Of a DNA stretch of 64,000 bases, positions 19,587 through 30,056 are shown piece by piece. A program made the position numbers and the translations under genes. The stretch comes from Acinetobacter variabilis (GTDB taxonomy: Bacteria > Pseudomonadota > Gammaproteobacteria > Pseudomonadales > Moraxellaceae). The DNA is taken from NCBI RefSeq assembly GCF_000369625.1, contig NZ_KB850112.1:97194-161193 (forward strand), written 5' to 3'. The notes beneath the pieces were generated by a model, which worked only from the letters and a program-made list of their open reading frames with translations, did no database searches and was not told where the DNA came from. Position 1 is the stretch's first letter; each line of letters begins with the position of its first letter.

Positions 19587-19696
19587 CAGCTTCAGATCTG
19601 ATGAGCTAACAGGTTTTGGGCGATAATAATAACAACCACGGGAGACTTTCAGCAGCTTAGCTTGCTTAGATACTGAAATCTGAAGTGAGTCGTCGA

Positions 19697-20014
19697 TTAA
19701 CTTTTGTGGTTGAAGCGGCCCAGTTTCTTCAACACACCTTCTAAAAAATCAATTTCTAATGCCTGCTCACCGATTTTTGCATGTAACTTTTTAAGATCAA
19801 TGGGGGGTTCTGATGGAGCTTTTGATTGATCGAAAGCTTGCGAGGAAGCTGAGATCAATTGATTTTTCCAGTCAATAATTTGGTTTTGATGAACATCAAA
19901 TTCAGCACTCAATTCAGCAAGTGTTTTTTCTGCTTTAATCGCAGCAAGTGCTACCTTAGCTTTAAAATCATTTGAATGATTTCTTCTTGGTCTACGTGCC
20001 ATAAAATACTCCAT
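19697..20014 (-). CDS. IS3-family transposase OrfA (DNA-binding)
   Basis: The 105-residue product carries the IS3 OrfA helix-turn-helix (RRNHSNDFKAKVALAAIKAE, then TLAELSAEFDVHQNQIIDWK, residues about 10-55) and a leucine-zipper-like segment (LHAKIGEQALEIDFLEGVLKKL). The slip heptamer T-TTT-TTA lies within EIDFLEG near its end; after a -1 shift the frame runs on as RRCVEETGPLQPQ into OrfB. The first residues before MARRPRR may not be used. Confidence 0.88.
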   Translation of the reverse strand: MEYFMARRPRRNHSNDFKAKVALAAIKAEKTLAELSAEFDVHQNQIIDWKNQLISASSQAFDQSKAPSEPPIDLKKLHAKIGEQALEIDFLEGVLKKLGRFNHKS

Positions 20015-20332
20015 ATATTGATGTTTATAACATCATTTGAGGAGCAGAATATCACTTATAGGAGTTGTTCAAATTTACGGATCCATCTCTGAAAAATATT
20101 TTTTATCTTATTAAATTCAATTATTTAAAATTAAAATCTAATTCTTATTAACTAGAATTTTCTTTAAATGAGTTTATCTCTGACTAACCATTTAATCATT
20201 ATTCCTCTAACGGAATTATTTTCTTTTTACTCGTCCATAAACTATTGTTGATATGGACTGCATATCAAAATCCCTCATGACCTTCTTTAATTCTTTTCAT
20301 TGATTTTTATGCGATCAATCTTAGTGTTATGA

Positions 20333-21205
<873 letters not shown>

Positions 21206-21262
21206 ATTTTCGTCAAAATCCTATATAAAAATAACTTAAAACTAAAATAAGATGACAATGGA

Positions 21263-21907
21263 ATGAAGAAATTAATATTAATGGCGTGTGCTGTAGCCTT
21301 TGCCGCTACAGCACAGTCGACCTCTGTGCAGAATGCCAAGCTCAGCATTAATAAAAATAATATTAAAGTCTGGACCTATCAGGATGAGCGTAATCCCGTT
21401 TTTCTCTATAAAGCCGAAACCACCTACAATGTCCCGATTGAGAATGCTGTTTCTCTGATTCTGGATGTTGATCATGCAGTGAAATGGGTGCCTTATATGG
21501 GCAGTATCAAGGTACTATCGCGTGATGATAAAAAAGGCGATTTCACCCTGTATATGGTGCTGGATTTTCCATTTCCTTTAAAAGATCGTGATCTGATTGT
21601 GCAGGGTAAAATGATCAAGGATGCCAATGGCCAGATCACCATTAAGAATAAAGCGATTCAGACTGGGTATGCCCTAAACCCGAATTATGTGCGTTTGACT
21701 GATTATCAGGGAGACTGGACTTTCCTGAAACTGGCCAATAACAAGGTCAAGGTATCGACTTATGGCTATGCCAATCCTGAAGGTTCGATTCCTTTAACCT
21801 TTGTGAATATGTTTGTGCAGCAGCAGCCTTATCAGATGCTGCAAAAGATGAAAACCGAACTGGCTAAACCTGTGGCAACGCCTGTGTTACCCGAAGCTTT
21901 ACGCTAA
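21263..21907 (+). CDS. Exported START-domain lipid-binding-like protein
   Basis: The 214-residue product has a signal peptide (residues 1-18, ending AATAQS) and a START/Bet v 1-like domain: YNVPIENAVSLILDVDHAVKWVPYM, then the family strand PFPLKDRDLIVQGK and DWTFLKLANNKVKVSTYGYANPEG. A hydrophobic-ligand or lipid-binding role in the periplasm is inferred from the fold. It follows dapB by 57 bp and ends at a terminator. Confidence 0.82.
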   Translation: MKKLILMACAVAFAATAQSTSVQNAKLSINKNNIKVWTYQDERNPVFLYKAETTYNVPIENAVSLILDVDHAVKWVPYMGSIKVLSRDDKKGDFTLYMVLDFPFPLKDRDLIVQGKMIKDANGQITIKNKAIQTGYALNPNYVRLTDYQGDWTFLKLANNKVKVSTYGYANPEGSIPLTFVNMFVQQQPYQMLQKMKTELAKPVATPVLPEALR

Positions 21908-21920
21908 ATGGCCAATATAA

Positions 21921-21945
21921 AAAAGTCCGCATTAGGCGGACTTTT
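21921..21945 (+). terminator. Rho-independent terminator after the START-domain gene
   Basis: AAAAGTCCGC-ATTAG-GCGGACTTTTTT forms a 6-bp GC stem with flanking A/T pairs and works in both directions, serving the convergent MFS gene as well. Confidence 0.85.
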
Positions 21946-21959
21946 TTATGAAGGGAATT

Positions 21960-23135
21960 TCAAGAGCATTGTTGCGCAGTTATGTCTTGCTGTGGGACCA
22001 GTTTCATTTGAATTAAAACTAAAAGCAAAGCAACAGCACTGAGCCCAGCACCGGCAAATGAAACCGCACTATAGCTAAGTCCCAAATCCAGCACACTGGC
22101 ACCCGCGATCGCACCCAAAGCATTTCCAAGATTGAAAGCACCAATATTTACCGAAGAAGCCAGTCCAGGCGCATCATAAGCCACAGACATGACTCGCATT
22201 TGTAAAGGTGGAACCACGGCAAAGGCAGCAGCACCCCAGATGATTAATGCCAGACCTGCACCAAGAGCTGTGCTTGCCAGAATCGGGAAGAGCAGCATCA
22301 TCAGCATAAGCAAGATTAAAAAGCCAATCAGGGTTTTATCTAAGGATAGATCTGCAAACTTGCCACCCAGATGATTACCAATCGAGAAACCTACTCCAAT
22401 CAGTACCAGCATTAGAGTAATTAATGCCGGTGAGGCTTGAGTAAAGCTTTGCAGACTTGGCGCAATATAAGTGTATAGGGCAAACATGGCCCCCGCACTC
22501 ATCACGGTAGTTAATAAAGCTAAAACGACAGGCAGGCGGGTCAGGACTTCCAGTTCCTGCCTTACATCCGGTTTCTGGCTGCTTTGGCCTTCAGGCAAGG
22601 CTTTCCATAAGGAGAACATGGTTAGCAAACCAAGCAGGGAAATACCCAGAAAAGCCATACGCCAGCCGATATGTTGTCCTATCCAGGTTGCTAGTGGCAC
22701 CCCGCCAATATTGGCAATGGTCAGGCCCATAAACATCATGGCCACGGCGCTGGCCTGTTTATCTTTCGGAACGACACTGGCAGCGACAACTGAACCAATC
22801 CCAAAGAAAGCACCATGGTTCAGGCTGGTGATGATGCGTGCCCCCATCAATCCCAGATAATTAGGCGCTAATGTCGCCAGAATATTACCAATCGTAAAAA
22901 TCGCCATCAGTAAAATGAGAGATTTACGTTTAGAATAACGGCTTAACCAGAGGGTCATTAGCGGTGCACCCAACATCACACCTAAAGCATAGGCACTGAT
23001 TAGCATCCCGGCACGAGGAATCGAAATCTCCAGATCACGAGCGATTTCTGGCAGAAAACCCATAGGAGAGAATTCAGTGGTACCAATTGCAAAGGCGCCA
23101 ACCGCCAGTGCAAGCAAAGGAAAATTAATTTTCAT
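21960..23135 (-). CDS. MFS transporter, DHA1 (AraJ/YdhP-like) family
   Basis: A 391-residue, 12-helix inner-membrane exporter. The family start FPLLALAVGAFAIGTTEFSPMGFLPEIA matches the DHA1 proton-antiport group, and the motif A loop is GAPLMTLWLSRYSKRKSL near residue 56. The likely role is efflux of sugars, purines or drugs, but the substrate cannot be told. It ends against a bidirectional terminator and its start is 9 bp after an aldo-keto reductase gene in the same direction, suggesting one unit. Confidence 0.88.
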   Translation of the reverse strand: MKINFPLLALAVGAFAIGTTEFSPMGFLPEIARDLEISIPRAGMLISAYALGVMLGAPLMTLWLSRYSKRKSLILLMAIFTIGNILATLAPNYLGLMGARIITSLNHGAFFGIGSVVAASVVPKDKQASAVAMMFMGLTIANIGGVPLATWIGQHIGWRMAFLGISLLGLLTMFSLWKALPEGQSSQKPDVRQELEVLTRLPVVLALLTTVMSAGAMFALYTYIAPSLQSFTQASPALITLMLVLIGVGFSIGNHLGGKFADLSLDKTLIGFLILLMLMMLLFPILASTALGAGLALIIWGAAAFAVVPPLQMRVMSVAYDAPGLASSVNIGAFNLGNALGAIAGASVLDLGLSYSAVSFAGAGLSAVALLLVLIQMKLVPQQDITAQQCS

Positions 23136-23144
23136 GGTTTCTGC

Positions 23145-23951
23145 TTAGTCCCAGATAGGTGCCAGTTGTTCCGGATCGACTTCGCGGCCATTACGCTCCA
23201 GGGTGCTGATCAAGGCCATTTCTTCTTGAGTCAGCTGTATCTCCTGCGCTGCCAGATTGGCAAGTAGATGTTCACGTTTGGTTGAAGAAGGAATCACCGC
23301 AAAACCTTCTTGCAAGGCCCAAGCCAGTACAATTTGTGCAGTCGAAGCCTGATGCTGGACAGCAATTCCTTGCAGGACAGGATCATTCAGCACTTTGCCA
23401 TAAGCTAGTGTCATATAAGAGGTGACATCAATATTCTGTGCTTGTAGGAAATTCACCAGACGCTGATTTTGTAAATAAGGACTGAGTTCAATCTGGTTAG
23501 TGGCGATATGCTCCAGACCAATACTATCAATCGCTTGCTGGGTCAGCTCAATATTGAAATTGGACACACCAATATGCTCAGTCAGACCTTGCTGTTTGGC
23601 TTCTAATAAAGTCTGCATCAGCTCAGGAATTTGAACGCCTAAACGAGGTGCAGGCCAATGAATGAGCGTTAGATTGACTGCATCGGTACGTAGTTTATGT
23701 AGACTCTCTTTGAGACTTGGAATCAGTTTGTCTGGTGCGTAATTATCTGTCCAGATTTTGGTGGTAATGAACAGCTCGTTACGATTAACCTGACTTTCTG
23801 CAATGGCCTGACCCACTTCTGCTTCATTGGCATAAATCTGTGCCGTATCTACAGCGCGATAACCGACTTCCAGTGCTGTTTTGACTGAATCAATGACGGT
23901 CTGTCCAGACAGGCGAAAGGTACCGACACCAAATTGAGGAACAATATTCAT
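23145..23951 (-). CDS. dkgB: Aldo-keto reductase (DkgB-like)
   Basis: A cytosolic NADPH-dependent carbonyl reductase of 268 residues. The AKR catalytic tetrad is visible: Asp and Tyr in [16 protein letters not shown] (near residues 36-41), Lys in ITTKIW near residue 66, His in LIHWPAP near residue 98. GVSNFN and a C-terminal [15 protein letters not shown]-binding motif follow. Residue 2,5-diketogluconate/methylglyoxal reduction is typical of the relatives. The gene symbol is by resemblance. A divergent LysR gene with a candidate operator lies upstream. Confidence 0.85.
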   Translation of the reverse strand: MNIVPQFGVGTFRLSGQTVIDSVKTALEVGYRAVDTAQIYANEAEVGQAIAESQVNRNELFITTKIWTDNYAPDKLIPSLKESLHKLRTDAVNLTLIHWPAPRLGVQIPELMQTLLEAKQQGLTEHIGVSNFNIELTQQAIDSIGLEHIATNQIELSPYLQNQRLVNFLQAQNIDVTSYMTLAYGKVLNDPVLQGIAVQHQASTAQIVLAWALQEGFAVIPSSTKREHLLANLAAQEIQLTQEEMALISTLERNGREVDPEQLAPIWD

Positions 23952-24032
23952 AGCTTTAATCTTTAAGTATTTTCGATGTTGAGTATTTTGTGCTTTTTAT
24001 TGTTGCGAAAAAATAGCTGAATTTGCAAAATA

Positions 24033-24053
24033 TTATTGACCGAAAATCAATAA
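24033..24053. promoter_or_regulatory. Candidate LysR operator between the aldo-keto reductase and lysR genes
   Basis: TTATTGA-(7 nt)-TCAATAA is a perfect 7-bp inverted repeat containing the T-N11-A pattern of LysR sites. It lies 11 bp upstream of the lysR ATG in the 113-bp divergent promoter gap, which fits autoregulation together with control of the reductase. Confidence 0.5.
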
Positions 24054-24064
24054 AAGAGTGACAA

Positions 24065-24955
24065 ATGAAATCGACGATTGAAGAATTACAGGCTTTTGTC
24101 ACTATTGTGGATAGTGGTTCTATTGTCATGGCGGCAGAGCGTTTGGGACAAACCACTTCGGGTGTCAGTCGGGCATTGCAACGTCTGGAAAATAAGTTAA
24201 ATGTTACTCTTTTAGAAAGAACCACACGTAAGCTGAAACTGACTCAAGAAGGCCAGCTATTTCTAGAAAAGGCGCGCAAAATTCTCAATGATCTGGCAGA
24301 AGCTGAAGATGCTTTGCTGAAATCAGATAGTGATACGTCAGGATTGATTCGGGTCGATTCAGCCACCCCTTTTGTGCTGCATGTAATCGTGCCACTAATT
24401 CAGGAATTTATGCAGCGCTATCCCCAGATTGAAATTGAACTGAATAATCATGATCAGGTGATTGATCTGCTGGAACATAAAACCGATGTTGCGATCCGTT
24501 TTGGAGAACTGCATGATTCCAGCCTGCATGCCAGATTATTATGCCGCAGCCGTTTGTATATTGTGGCCAGCCCTGAATATTTACAGCAAAAGGGCAGACC
24601 GCAATCAGTGGTGGATTTATCGGAACACACTTTGTTGGGATTTAGTCAGCCTACGCATCTGAACACCTGGCCGATTCGGCTGGATGGCGAACCTATCATT
24701 GTAAAGCCAAAGATTAGAGCACCTAATGGGGAAACGGTTCGTCAATTGGCTTTATATGGGGTGGGTATTACCTGTCTGTCACGCTTTCTGGTCGAGGATG
24801 ATTTACATGCGGGTCGTTTAGAGGCGCTATTTGAAGACCAGATTGAGCTGCATTATCAAAAAATTCATGCAGTCTATTACCGTCAGGAGCATTTGCCTAA
24901 ACGGGTGCATTTATTTATTGAATTTCTGGCTCAGAAGTTGTCTAAATATTTATAA
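24065..24955 (+). CDS. LysR-family transcriptional regulator
   Basis: The 296-residue protein has the LysR helix-turn-helix (IEELQAFVTIVDSGSIVMAAE, then QTTSGVSRALQRLENKL, residues about 4-45) and a ligand-binding domain of the DsdC/CrgA-like group with GVGITCLSRFLVEDD near residue 235. Its divergent position implies that it controls the aldo-keto reductase and MFS genes; that link is inferred from layout and from the palindrome in the gap. Confidence 0.88.
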   Translation: MKSTIEELQAFVTIVDSGSIVMAAERLGQTTSGVSRALQRLENKLNVTLLERTTRKLKLTQEGQLFLEKARKILNDLAEAEDALLKSDSDTSGLIRVDSATPFVLHVIVPLIQEFMQRYPQIEIELNNHDQVIDLLEHKTDVAIRFGELHDSSLHARLLCRSRLYIVASPEYLQQKGRPQSVVDLSEHTLLGFSQPTHLNTWPIRLDGEPIIVKPKIRAPNGETVRQLALYGVGITCLSRFLVEDDLHAGRLEALFEDQIELHYQKIHAVYYRQEHLPKRVHLFIEFLAQKLSKYL

Positions 24956-24985
24956 ATCAATTATTTACAAATAAAGCCATAAAAA

Positions 24986-25014
24986 ATCTGCCCTAACATG
25001 AGGCTAGGGCAGAT
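24986..25014 (-). terminator. Rho-independent terminator of the alcohol dehydrogenase gene
   Basis: A perfect 10-bp stem ATCTGCCCTA/TAGGGCAGAT with a 9-nt loop is followed on the minus strand by a T6 run, 27 bp after the stop codon. Confidence 0.88.
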
Positions 25015-25040
25015 CTAGATTTACTGATAATTGGTACAAA

Positions 25041-26063
25041 TTAGAAATCGGCTTTCAGTACAATCCGGTAACGGGCTTTGCCTGAGTGCAGACGTTCAAT
25101 CGCAGTATTAATTTCCGACATTGGGAATAACTCAATTTGTGGCGCAATATTTTTACGTGCCGCAAATTTTAATAATTGACGTAAAGCTGCTGGTGAACCT
25201 GTCGGCGAGCCAGTCACTGATTTAGCACCACCAATTAGTGAACCTGCAGAAATTTGCATGGGTTCCAGTGGTAAGCCCAGCATATGTACAGTGCCATTTG
25301 GTGCCAGTGTTGATAAATAAGCCTGCCAGTCCAATGTGACATTCACAGTACTCATTAATAGATCAAATTTACCACGAAGCAGTTTAAGCGCTGCTGGGTC
25401 ACGACTATTTACTACATGGTCTGCACCCATGGCTTTTAGTTCATCAGTTTTATCCAGATTTGAAGTAAAGGCGGTAATTTCACAACCCCAAGCTTTCAGC
25501 AGCTTGATCGCCATATGTCCCAAACCGCCAATACCAATGACACCAACGTGGTGAATAGCCTGAATCTGATGTTTCAGAATCGGATCAAATACGGTAATCC
25601 CGCCACAGAGCAGGGGACCGGCACTTTCCGGATCCAGATCTTCAGGTAAGGGAATTGCCCATTGCCAGCCAGCACGGACTTTATCCGCAAAACCGCCTGC
25701 ATGACCGACGATGGTTGCAACCTGACCACCGGTACACAGCACTTGCTGACCTGAAATACAGGAATCACAATGTTGGCAGTTTTCCGCAGTCCAGCCAATA
25801 CCGACACGTTGACCTACTTTTAGACCTTTAGCTTCAGAACCCAGTTGCGTAATGGTACCAATCACTTCATGTCCGGCCACCACAGGATATACTGAAGATC
25901 TCCAGTCATTATTGAGTACTGAAATATCAGAATGACATAGGCCGCAGTATTCAACTTTCACTTCGACCTGATGCGGCTGAAGTTCACCCGCATCAAATTG
26001 ATAAGGTTCCAGGGCGGCACCCGCAGACATTGCGGCATAGGCTTGAATAGTATTATTGGACAT
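25041..26063 (-). CDS. Zinc-dependent NAD(P) alcohol/aldehyde dehydrogenase (YahK/CAD-like)
   Basis: A cytosolic medium-chain reductase of 340 residues from the ATG at 26063. Catalytic zinc ligands: Cys in [12 protein letters not shown], His-Glu in VAGHEVIG; structural zinc: four Cys in [15 protein letters not shown]. The Rossmann motif is [17 protein letters not shown]. The open frame extends to 26177, but that part overlaps the tag gene, and the start chosen lies 4 bp after the tag stop codon. The order tag-adh indicates co-transcription. The substrate is unknown. Confidence 0.88.
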   Translation of the reverse strand: MSNNTIQAYAAMSAGAALEPYQFDAGELQPHQVEVKVEYCGLCHSDISVLNNDWRSSVYPVVAGHEVIGTITQLGSEAKGLKVGQRVGIGWTAENCQHCDSCISGQQVLCTGGQVATIVGHAGGFADKVRAGWQWAIPLPEDLDPESAGPLLCGGITVFDPILKHQIQAIHHVGVIGIGGLGHMAIKLLKAWGCEITAFTSNLDKTDELKAMGADHVVNSRDPAALKLLRGKFDLLMSTVNVTLDWQAYLSTLAPNGTVHMLGLPLEPMQISAGSLIGGAKSVTGSPTGSPAALRQLLKFAARKNIAPQIELFPMSEINTAIERLHSGKARYRIVLKADF

Positions 26064-26067
26064 AGGT

Positions 26068-26649
26068 TCAGCTCTTATTTGAATGGGAGGATATTGTTTT
26101 AAAGTGACAGTGATTTTCATGGTCATCGACCATGCCGACTGCCTGCATAAAGGCATAACAGATCGTAGGACCGACAAACTTAAAGCCTGCTTTTTTTAAG
26201 GCTTTGGACATGTTCTGGCTTTCAATGGTTTGTGCCGGAGCCTGGTGATAATCTGCCACATCATTATTCAATCGGGGCTGCTGGGCAAAGGACCATAACC
26301 ATGTGACCACATCAATCTCTTGAGATTTAAGCTGTTGCCAGGCCCGGGCATTATCGCGAATTGCAGTCAGTTTACCAATATGCCGGATTAGACTAGCATC
26401 TTGCAGTTTTGCGGTGAGTTGCTCATCTGTAAAAGAAGCAATCGTTTCAATAGAATATTGAAAGAAATGTTTCCGATAAGATTCACGTTTTCTGAGTACG
26501 GTAATCCAGGCTAAACCGGCCTGCTGACCTTCCAGACACAGCATTTCAAACAGGCGTTTTTCATCATGCAGCGCCTGTCCCCATTCCTGATCATGGTAGG
26601 CAGTATAGAGGGGATCATCAGAGCACCAGCCACAGCGTTGGATCGTCAA
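26068..26649 (-). CDS. tag: DNA-3-methyladenine glycosylase I
   Basis: A base-excision repair enzyme that removes 3-methyladenine from DNA. The 193-residue protein begins with [20 protein letters not shown], which carries the zinc-site cysteines and family signature, then [16 protein letters not shown] with the active-site Glu, and ends with the conserved [24 protein letters not shown] segment whose His/Cys complete the zinc site. Normal length and intact. Confidence 0.95.
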   Translation of the reverse strand: MTIQRCGWCSDDPLYTAYHDQEWGQALHDEKRLFEMLCLEGQQAGLAWITVLRKRESYRKHFFQYSIETIASFTDEQLTAKLQDASLIRHIGKLTAIRDNARAWQQLKSQEIDVVTWLWSFAQQPRLNNDVADYHQAPAQTIESQNMSKALKKAGFKFVGPTICYAFMQAVGMVDDHENHCHFKTISSHSNKS

Positions 26650-26670
26650 GGGATGCTCCTTTTGATTATC

Positions 26671-26916
26671 TTATAATTTAAATGTCGTCCACTGATCTTG
26701 CTGATTATCCCAGTAGGACAGTTCTGCCTGCTGCAGATCACTGAACTGGATCCACATATCCTTACCACTTTTGTCGGCATAACCGGTACTGATCAGAAGC
26801 GCCTCTTCAGTAATTTCCATGATCCAGCCCTGATAGGTCTGGCCATTGAGTACGATTTTCTGTTGATTGCCTGATTCTGCAAATTCGACCAGACGGTTGA
26901 TCAACGCTTCTGACAT
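26671..26916 (-). CDS. Hypothetical 81-aa protein
   Basis: I do not recognise the family. It is a small soluble acidic protein with alternating strand-like sequence (QKIVLNGQTYQGWIMEITEEALLIST), perhaps a small beta-barrel. There is no signal peptide. It sits 21 bp upstream of tag and 15 bp downstream of the LytM lipoprotein gene in the same direction, which supports it being a real gene in a unit. Confidence 0.7.
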   Translation of the reverse strand: MSEALINRLVEFAESGNQQKIVLNGQTYQGWIMEITEEALLISTGYADKSGKDMWIQFSDLQQAELSYWDNQQDQWTTFKL

Positions 26917-26931
26917 GTAAACTTCCTAAAA

Positions 26932-27474
26932 TTAACGTAAATATGGATAAGGGTTAACGACACCACGGCCCTTACCATTTAAATAGAGACCATAATGCAG
27001 ATGTGGCGCGGTATGGCGGGCATTGCCAGTATTGCCGACATAACCAATGACATCGCCCTTTTTGACATAGTTACCGACTTTCAGGCCACGCTTATGACCA
27101 TCCAGATGTGCATAATAATGCCAAGTGCCGCCTGGACCCAGAATCCAGACTACTTTACCACCCAAATTGTTATTCCGTAAATCTGCGATCAGACCAGGCG
27201 TCGCACTACGAACCTTGGTTCCACGTGGAGCCAGAATATCAATGCCCTCATGCAAACGGCCGCTACTACGCGAAGCTCCCCAAGTATCTTTCAATTCACG
27301 AGCCTGGACCCGATCTACCGGAATCGGCAGAGAAGAGGGCATACGCATATGATTCAGTTTTTTGACCAATGCCGGATTAAGCTGAACCGCAGAAGGATGT
27401 TTCGGTGCGCTACTACACGCCACCAGAAATAACATCACCAAAGAAAGCCCGACAAACGCAAGAGAATGGCGCAA
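26932..27474 (-). CDS. M23-family (LytM) peptidase lipoprotein
   Basis: A predicted cell-wall endopeptidase or regulator of one. The 180-residue protein has a lipoprotein signal (LFLVAC, Cys20) and a C-terminal LytM domain from about residue 75. Metal-site motifs are present: HEGIDI (His and Asp) and HLHYGLYL, with HYYAHL between them, so the zinc ligands look complete and the enzyme may be active. The likely location is the outer membrane, periplasmic face. Confidence 0.88.
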   Translation of the reverse strand: MRHSLAFVGLSLVMLFLVACSSAPKHPSAVQLNPALVKKLNHMRMPSSLPIPVDRVQARELKDTWGASRSSGRLHEGIDILAPRGTKVRSATPGLIADLRNNNLGGKVVWILGPGGTWHYYAHLDGHKRGLKVGNYVKKGDVIGYVGNTGNARHTAPHLHYGLYLNGKGRGVVNPYPYLR

Positions 27475-27524
27475 AATATTTATCCTTAAATGAGGCCAGT
27501 TGATTCTTCTTGTTCCAGACTATG

Positions 27525-28553
27525 TCATAAATTTACGGTAGAAATCAATTTTTTCATGGCGGTTGGAATACCTGCATTGACTGCAGTTTCCGGGTTCATC
27601 CAGAAGCCTTGTAACTCAATTGCCAGATGTTCCTGCTGATCTTCATCGACTGCAAAAACCATGGCTTCAAGCTGCCAGGTAAAATGGGTAAAACTGTGGC
27701 TGATCTGGGTCTTTTGTACGAGATTTTTCAGACCCAGTTGCTGGCACAGTTGTTCAAATGCATGAGTGTCTTCAATAATTGGCAGACACCAAAGCCCACC
27801 CCAAAGACCACTATTAGGACGTTGCTGCCATAGCCATTCATCACCTGATTGGATCAACAGCACTTGAGCTGCTTTGACCGGTACCGGCTTTTTGGCTTTT
27901 TTAAAGGGCAATTCATTTTCCAGACCCTGCTGATGTGCCTTGCAATGTTGCTGCATTGGGCAATACAGGCATAAAGGCTTTTTTGGAGTACAGACAGTCG
28001 CACCGAGATCCATAATCGCCTGGGTATAGTCATGATTCCGATCAACCGGGCAGAGCTGTTCAGCAAGCTCCCACAAGGCACGTTCATGTACTGGTTTAGA
28101 CAGATCATCTTCGATCGCAAAAAACCGTGCCAGCACCCGTTTGACGTTGCCATCCATGATTACGCCGTACTGACGTAAACCCAAAGACATTAAGGCTCCC
28201 GCGGTTGAGCGGCCAATGCCGGGCAGGGCGATCCATTCTTCCAGGCTCATCGGGAAATGGCCCTGACTTGCCACAATACCGGCTGCCTTATGCAAATTGC
28301 GGGCACGGGCATAATAGCCCAGCCCAGCCCAATAGGGCGCAACCTCATCCCACGAAGCTGTACCTAAGTCCTGTACTGTCGGAAAACGCTGAATAAACCG
28401 CTCAAAATATTGCAGCACGGTTTTGACCTGAGTCTGCTGTAGCATGATTTCAGAGACCCAGACCTTATAGGGATCATCGGCCACTTGCCACGGCAAATCA
28501 TGGCGGCCATGCACATCAAACCATTCTAAAAGGGCATCTGAAAATACAAACAT
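27525..28553 (-). CDS. mutY: Adenine DNA glycosylase
   Basis: The enzyme excises adenine mispaired with 8-oxoguanine, limiting G:C to T:A changes. The 342-residue protein has the catalytic Glu in VSEIMLQQTQVKTV, helix-hairpin-helix LPGIGRSTAGAL with the catalytic Asp in GVIMDGNVKRVLARFF, the 4Fe-4S loop CTPKKPLCLYCPMQQHCKAH (C-X6-C-X2-C-X5-C), and a C-terminal NUDIX-like 8-oxoG recognition domain. Intact and of normal length. The 166-bp gap upstream (28554-28719) holds no gene. Confidence 0.96.
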   Translation of the reverse strand: MFVFSDALLEWFDVHGRHDLPWQVADDPYKVWVSEIMLQQTQVKTVLQYFERFIQRFPTVQDLGTASWDEVAPYWAGLGYYARARNLHKAAGIVASQGHFPMSLEEWIALPGIGRSTAGALMSLGLRQYGVIMDGNVKRVLARFFAIEDDLSKPVHERALWELAEQLCPVDRNHDYTQAIMDLGATVCTPKKPLCLYCPMQQHCKAHQQGLENELPFKKAKKPVPVKAAQVLLIQSGDEWLWQQRPNSGLWGGLWCLPIIEDTHAFEQLCQQLGLKNLVQKTQISHSFTHFTWQLEAMVFAVDEDQQEHLAIELQGFWMNPETAVNAGIPTAMKKLISTVNL

Positions 28554-28719
28554 GAAGATAGAACAAACTGGAAAACGAGGCCTAGTATAACTGAAGAGAC
28601 CCAGCTAAAAGATGAAAAGTCTGCTAAAACAGCAAGACTGAAAAAGAGTAAAAATGAATAAATGGAAGGGACAAGTGAACACTTCGAAAAGCATTCACTC
28701 GGGAAAAAAATTTAAATTC

Positions 28720-29079
28720 TTATTCTTCAATGCCCCAGCGTGCATCCAGCTTTAATACCTTGCCTTCATAACGTGGGATAATATGAATGTGTAAATGTTC
28801 TGATTTTTCCTGAAATACTTCGCCATCATTAAACCCGACATGAAAACCGGAAGGCTGATAGCGTAATTGCAATTCATTACGAGCCTGTTCAAGTAAGGAC
28901 ATCATGCTCTTACGTTCTTTATCTGTGATTTCAAAAAATGACGCCACATGACGTAATGGAGTAACTACATAATGTCCTTTGGACAGGGAGTTGGGTTCAG
29001 GTAACACGACAGCAAAATCATTTTTAGCCAGAATATCGTATTCGTCAAAATTACAGTACGGGCAGTTATTTTCAGTCAT
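28720..29079 (-). CDS. HIT-family (histidine triad) nucleotide-binding protein
   Basis: A small nucleotide hydrolase or transferase of the HIT superfamily. The 119-residue product carries the triad HLHIHIIPR near its C-terminus and an N-terminal CPYC motif that may bind zinc. The start is the ATG at 29079, 8 nt after an AAAGGAGC ribosome site; the open frame extends six codons further, but that ATG overlaps the site. Ap4A or AMP-ester substrates are typical of the family; the exact one is unknown. Confidence 0.88.
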   Translation of the reverse strand: MTENNCPYCNFDEYDILAKNDFAVVLPEPNSLSKGHYVVTPLRHVASFFEITDKERKSMMSLLEQARNELQLRYQPSGFHVGFNDGEVFQEKSEHLHIHIIPRYEGKVLKLDARWGIEE

Positions 29080-29158
29080 GATATTGGCTCCTTTCATTGA
29101 ATTTATTTTTTTCAGGTATGACCCAGTTCGATCATGAGCCGGATCAATTTATCTGTTA

Positions 29159-29893
29159 TTAGGCGAGTTGTCGTGCCAGTAATTCATACATGGCAGCCAA
29201 GCTTTGTTTTTCTGCTTCAGCATTGTAGCCCAGATCGACACCATTGGCCTTGGCGCGCTCATCCGCAAGCGGGTTGCTAAATCCATGCTTGGCATTTTCA
29301 AATACAATCACATTATGCTCGACCTTAGCCGCCTGCATTTCTTCTTTAAAGCTGGCGACATCATCCAGGCTCACCATACTGTCCTTTTCACCATGTAGAA
29401 CCAGAATTTCTGCCTGTACCTGGCCTTCTTGTGCAGGTGCTTTAGGAGATAGGTTGGCATGGAAAGTAGCCACAGCTTTTAAAGGCGCATTTGAGCGAGC
29501 CAGATCCAGAGCCACTTTACCGCCGTAACAGAAACCAATTGCCGCCAGTTTTTCCGGATTGACTTCATCCTGTGCCGCCAAAGTATCTAAAGCAGCTTTC
29601 GCACGGTTCACGATAGTGTCCGGATCTTCGAAAGTCTGCATCATCCATTGATAGGCCTGATCAGAGCTGGTGGTTACTTTCTTGTCACCATACATATCAA
29701 TTGCCAGCGCGGCATACCCATGTTCCGCCAGTTCACGGGCACGCTGTTCAGTATAGTCATTGCGGCCCCACCATTCGGGTGCCACGATAACACCGGCTAC
29801 AGGTGCATCAGTTTCCGGTGCGGCAAAATAACCAATCAAAGTGCTGCCATCCTGCGCAGTATATTGAATTTCGCGGGTCTTGATTGCTGCCAT
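29159..29893 (-). CDS. Dienelactone hydrolase family protein
   Basis: An alpha/beta hydrolase of 244 residues. Nucleophile elbow GFCYGGKVALD with Cys as nucleophile (near residue 122), then Asp in LHGEKDSMVS and His in ENAKHGFSNP, complete the Cys-Asp-His triad of dienelactone hydrolases. The natural substrate need not be a dienelactone; no catechol-pathway genes are nearby. It is monocistronic by spacing. Confidence 0.9.
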   Translation of the reverse strand: MAAIKTREIQYTAQDGSTLIGYFAAPETDAPVAGVIVAPEWWGRNDYTEQRARELAEHGYAALAIDMYGDKKVTTSSDQAYQWMMQTFEDPDTIVNRAKAALDTLAAQDEVNPEKLAAIGFCYGGKVALDLARSNAPLKAVATFHANLSPKAPAQEGQVQAEILVLHGEKDSMVSLDDVASFKEEMQAAKVEHNVIVFENAKHGFSNPLADERAKANGVDLGYNAEAEKQSLAAMYELLARQLA

Positions 29894-30002
29894 GCTGAAG
29901 TCCTCTATTGTTGTTGAATATTTTGATTAAACTATAAAATAGCAAAACTGCTATGAATATACATGAAAAGCTCCAACTAATTCGTTTCTCATCAGTACAA
30001 AA

Positions 30003-30031
30003 AAAGAGAGGCAAATAATTTGCCTCTCTTT
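30003..30031 (-). terminator. Rho-independent terminator of the FKBP gene pair
   Basis: A 13-bp stem AAAGAGAGGCAAA/TTTGCCTCTCTTT with a 3-nt loop, flanked by A and T runs, lies 26 bp after the second FKBP stop codon and can work both ways. Confidence 0.88.
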
Positions 30032-30056
30032 TTAACTTTTACAATTAAAGGAATTT

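Larger units (their letters stand above)
18828..20071 (-). mobile_element. IS3-family insertion sequence
   Basis: The 1.24-kb element has related ends: TGAACAACT at 18828-18836 and its inverse AGTTGTTCA at 20063-20071, each followed inward by TATAAGTGATATTC. The left end has about 9 extra bases between these two blocks, so it is not a perfect copy of the right. The expected 3-bp target repeat is not seen (GTT against AAT). Two overlapping frames (orfA, orfB) are on the minus strand. Confidence 0.85.
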
